A stretch of 8,311 bases of DNA, taken from the NCBI GenBank assembly GCA_947175775.1, contig CAMWNY010000099.1, positions 1 through 8,311 on the forward strand, in the 5' to 3' direction. The notes beneath the pieces were generated by a model. The model was not told the origin of the DNA and ran no database searches. It saw nothing but the letters and a program-made list of their open reading frames with translations. The stretch is from an uncultured Lachnospiraceae bacterium. GTDB lineage: Bacteria; Bacillota; Clostridia; Lachnospirales; Lachnospiraceae. The translations under genes were made by a program, and so were the position numbers. Positions within the stretch are counted from its first letter, which is position 1. Every line of letters starts with the position of its first letter. Positions 6,251-8,311 of the stretch are shown here, piece after piece.

Positions 6251-6274
6251 GCGGGAAGCTTTACGGCTTCCCGC
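6251..6274 (+). terminator. GC-rich intercistronic hairpin before the GLUG-repeat gene
   Basis: GCGGGAAGC (6251-6259) pairs perfectly with GCTTCCCGC (6266-6274) across a 6-base loop. No T-run follows (AGTAACAG), and the next ribosome site is only 9 bases on. It is therefore more likely an attenuating or message-stabilising element than a full terminator. Confidence 0.5.
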
Positions 6275-6294
6275 AGTAACAGAAAGGAAGAGCC

Positions 6295-7710
6295 ATGAGC
6301 AGACAGATTAAAATGGAAGGCGGCTTTGCATACCGCAATACGGGAACCATCAAAAACAGCTATGCTGCCGTAAAAATCGGTACGGCAGTGCGGTTTGGTA
6401 AAAATAAGAGCGAGAATGCAGGTTTTGTTTATGACAACAGCGGAGAACTTGACCACTGCTTTTCACGCAGCATTGTGCGCACGTGGAGGAAATGGAAGGA
6501 CGGTCTGATTGCCGTTAACAAGGGCAGATTTCACTGGTGCTTTTTTGTCGTGGGCAATGATAGGAAATTGAAGAAATTCAGGGACAGGGATCATGGATTT
6601 GCCAAAAAGGATGTTGTGCCCGCATTTCTTGAGGACGCCTATCAGTGGGATTTTACCGTCTTTGAGCGCGAGCCTGCGGGAAAAATGGAGTTTTTGCAGG
6701 AGCAATGGCGCTGCGCACCGAACGGCTTAGAGCAGGCGTCAGTCAAAAAGCCGTTGGAAATCGCAAGCCGCAGGCAGCTTTTGGACTGGATTGAACGTGT
6801 CAACCGCGGGGAGCCTGAGGCGGCGCAGGGGAGTGTCCTTCTGACACAAGACCTTGACTTTCACGGAAAGGAAATCCCTTCGATTGGCTGCGACAGACAG
6901 CACCCCTTGTTGGGGACATTTGACGGCGGAGGGCATGAGATTAAGGGCTTTATTTTGAATGGAAAGGGCATGGCGGAAATCGGCTTTTTCGGCGTGCTCA
7001 AGGGAACGGTCCGCAATCTAACCATTGACTGCATCGTAAAAGGAAAAAACTGTCCGCTTACGGCGGCGTTTTGCGCAGTCAACGAGGGCGAAATCCACTG
7101 CTGCGAGGCGGTCTGCAGTATCCACGCAAACCGCTATGTCGGCGGATTTGTCGGGGAAAACAACGGCGTGATAGAACGCTGCTGCGTCAGCGGGAAAAGC
7201 CACGGACTGTTTCTGATTTGGCTGTTTCCATTTCTGCCGTATCTTGCGCTGTTGCTTTTGTTCCTGTGTTATCCGCCGCTGCCCCCGCAGGATTATGTGC
7301 CCGTGATGGCGGACGCGGCGATTATCCCCAATACCGACAACGACTTCGGGGAGCGCACGAACGACAATAAGGCAAGCTACGAGGTGCCAAAGGTGCTGCG
7401 GGTGGATACCGCAACGCTTACGGCGGAGAGTGAGCCCTACGTGATTAAGAACCCGAGCCGCGGGGCGAATTATGATTTTGTGGCGGTACTGTACATGACG
7501 GACAGCAGCAGGAAAGATGTGGAGATTTACCGCTCGGGGCGTATTCCTGTCGGGTTTCATATCGAGAATCTGACGCTTACGCCGCCTGAGGGGATTGTGC
7601 TTACCAAAGGGACGTATGAGGCGAAAATGGTCTTCTCGTTTTATAACCACGACACCGGCGAGAAGGGCATGGTGGACTCGGTTGTGCCGATTACGGTGGA
7701 GTTGAAATAA
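6295..7710 (+). CDS. Single-pass membrane protein with GLUG-type repeats and a C-terminal ectodomain
   Basis: The 471-residue product has no signal peptide. Its N-terminal ~300 residues carry GLUG-like beta-solenoid repeats (PF07581 style): GGFAYRNTGTIKNSYA (9-24), AGFVYDNSGELDHCFS (42-57), a degenerate copy at 69-85, AAFCAVNEGEIHCC (257-270) and GGFVGENNGVIERCC (283-297). Between them is a segment typical of such proteins (QLLDWIERVNRG at 161-172, LTQDLDF at 183-189, LLGTFDGGGHEIKGF at 205-219). One hydrophobic helix (304-327) is followed by PPLPP and a ~140-residue domain (332-471) with IYRSGRIPVGFHI (411-423) and KGTYEAKMVF (438-447), looking like a small beta sandwich. The many Lys/Arg before the helix and none just after it suggest N-in, C-out. 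That would put the GLUG repeats in the cytoplasm, unusual for this repeat type. AAAGGAAG (6283-6290) supports the ATG. The function is unknown; a signalling, sensing or anchoring role is inference. Confidence 0.85.
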   Translation: MSRQIKMEGGFAYRNTGTIKNSYAAVKIGTAVRFGKNKSENAGFVYDNSGELDHCFSRSIVRTWRKWKDGLIAVNKGRFHWCFFVVGNDRKLKKFRDRDHGFAKKDVVPAFLEDAYQWDFTVFEREPAGKMEFLQEQWRCAPNGLEQASVKKPLEIASRRQLLDWIERVNRGEPEAAQGSVLLTQDLDFHGKEIPSIGCDRQHPLLGTFDGGGHEIKGFILNGKGMAEIGFFGVLKGTVRNLTIDCIVKGKNCPLTAAFCAVNEGEIHCCEAVCSIHANRYVGGFVGENNGVIERCCVSGKSHGLFLIWLFPFLPYLALLLLFLCYPPLPPQDYVPVMADAAIIPNTDNDFGERTNDNKASYEVPKVLRVDTATLTAESEPYVIKNPSRGANYDFVAVLYMTDSSRKDVEIYRSGRIPVGFHIENLTLTPPEGIVLTKGTYEAKMVFSFYNHDTGEKGMVDSVVPITVELK

Positions 7711-7750
7711 GGTTTGATTGTATAGAACAGGTTGGAGGTTTACATAAAAT

Positions 7751-8248
7751 ATGAAACGGAAAAATTGTGTCACCGATGCGAGGAGAAAAACAAAAATCGG
7801 AATTTTGACAAGTCTTGCCATCATTTTGTGTATCGCCCTTTCACTCGGATACGTCCGCTTTGCGCAGGGCTACCGCGTATTCCGCGCGCCCGCGCACGAG
7901 GAGACGGCGGCAGGAGGACTTCCCGAGGCAGGAGAGGGTTGGCAGGAGCTGCCCGTAAAAGAGGGATACACCATCGGACTCGAAACCGCTCCAGTGGTTT
8001 TGGGCGGCGGCTTGCAGGTAAATTTGGCGAATTATGCCGAAAACGCAGTGTGGATTTTGGCGCGCATATATCAGGAGGAGGAGCTGATTGGTCAAACTGG
8101 TATTCTGTATCAGGGCGAGTATGTTGCGCAGGTGCCGTGCGAAAAGGCAGTGTCCGCAGGCGATACCGTGCTGCTGCAGATTATCGCGTATGAGCCGGAA
8201 ACATATCATAGTGAAGGCGTGGCGCGGATTTCGTGTCAGGTGCAGTAA
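7751..8248 (+). CDS. Small single-pass membrane protein with beta-rich ectodomain
   Basis: The 165-residue product has a basic N-terminus (MKRKNCVTDARRKTK), one transmembrane helix (about 17-36) without an obvious signal-peptidase site, and a likely extracellular region. After a flexible stretch (45-70), residues ~73-165 show alternating beta-strand pattern with NLANYAENAVWILARIY (91-107), TGILYQGEYVAQVP (116-129) and SAGDTVLLQIIAYEPE (135-150). The order of elements (N-rich turn, strand, tight turn, G-I-x-x-G-x-x turn, then AGxT/GTY strand) resembles the C-terminal ectodomain of the preceding gene, so the two may share a fold. GGAGG at 7734-7738 lies 12 bases before the ATG, a little long but the only plausible site. 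I do not recognise a named family. It probably belongs to the same surface operon, 40 bases after its neighbour. Confidence 0.85.
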   Translation: MKRKNCVTDARRKTKIGILTSLAIILCIALSLGYVRFAQGYRVFRAPAHEETAAGGLPEAGEGWQELPVKEGYTIGLETAPVVLGGGLQVNLANYAENAVWILARIYQEEELIGQTGILYQGEYVAQVPCEKAVSAGDTVLLQIIAYEPETYHSEGVARISCQVQ

Positions 8249-8281
8249 AACGGGGGGACGGATTAGAAAGGAGACAGGTAT

Positions 8282-8311
8282 ATGTTAGGAGGTTCTTTTT
8301 GGATTGCAGTG
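8282..8311 (+). CDS. Start of a further gene, first ten codons only
   Basis: AAAGGAG (8267-8273) stands 8 bases before an ATG at 8282, and the frame stays open to the window edge as MLGGSFWIAV. The start is hydrophobic with no basic residues, so it could begin a membrane segment. The 33-base gap puts it in the same operon. Nothing more can be said from ten residues. Confidence 0.6.
   Translation, partial: MLGGSFWIAV

Noticed and set aside
7018..7824. 268-codon open frame on the minus strand
   Set aside because: It is antisense to the membrane-protein gene and runs through the gap, with Arg/His-rich composition typical of a shadow frame and no start signal.
1..8311. CRISPR array, tRNA or rRNA genes, transposase or integrase
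   Set aside because: No regularly spaced repeat array, cloverleaf, ribosomal RNA sequence or mobile-element protein motif was seen on either strand.

Overview
The window looks like chromosome of a Gram-positive, low-to-mid GC anaerobe of the Bacillota, most likely class Clostridia and Lachnospiraceae-like. The grounds are purine-rich AGGAGG-type ribosome sites, Sec signal peptides of monoderm type, a LytTR response regulator, GLUG/BspA-style repeats, and a RecJ preceded by what reads as an acyl-ACP thioesterase. All genes are on the + strand. The family assignments come from motifs read by eye, so the taxonomic placement is inference.

Region 1 (1-2031) is housekeeping: the 3' end of a probable acyl-ACP thioesterase, then a complete recJ 20 bases downstream. 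The first 74 bases form a near-perfect inverted repeat, which may be a fold-back or assembly artefact at a sequence end. Region 2 (2032-2499) is a 468-base AT-rich gap. It holds a weak terminator-like element after recJ, an operator-like dyad, a small hairpin followed by a C6 run, a strong GAAA-loop hairpin, and a probable promoter for the next gene.

Region 3 (2500-8311) looks like one accessory regulon. It starts with a LytTR-type response regulator that has no histidine kinase beside it in this window. A 13-bp direct repeat with an exact 21-bp period straddles the regulator's stop codon. It sits about 30 bases upstream of a good -10 element that lacks a recognisable -35, which is the geometry of a LytTR-activated promoter. 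A roughly 200-nt leader rich in hairpins follows. Then come five co-directional genes: a small secreted protein, a larger secreted protein ending in the same module (about 70% identical by hand count), a single-pass membrane protein with GLUG-type repeats on the N-terminal side, a small single-pass membrane protein with a beta-rich ectodomain, and the first ten codons of another gene. Gaps are 89, 69, 40 and 33 bases, and the first two each carry a strong GC-rich hairpin without a proper T-run.

My working model (inference) is a LytTR-controlled cell-surface system. Two exported proteins sharing an interaction or assembly module act with two membrane-anchored partners. No sortase motif, transporter, enzyme signature or known appendage protein is visible, so I do not assign it to a named system. 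It is the most likely undescribed element in the window.
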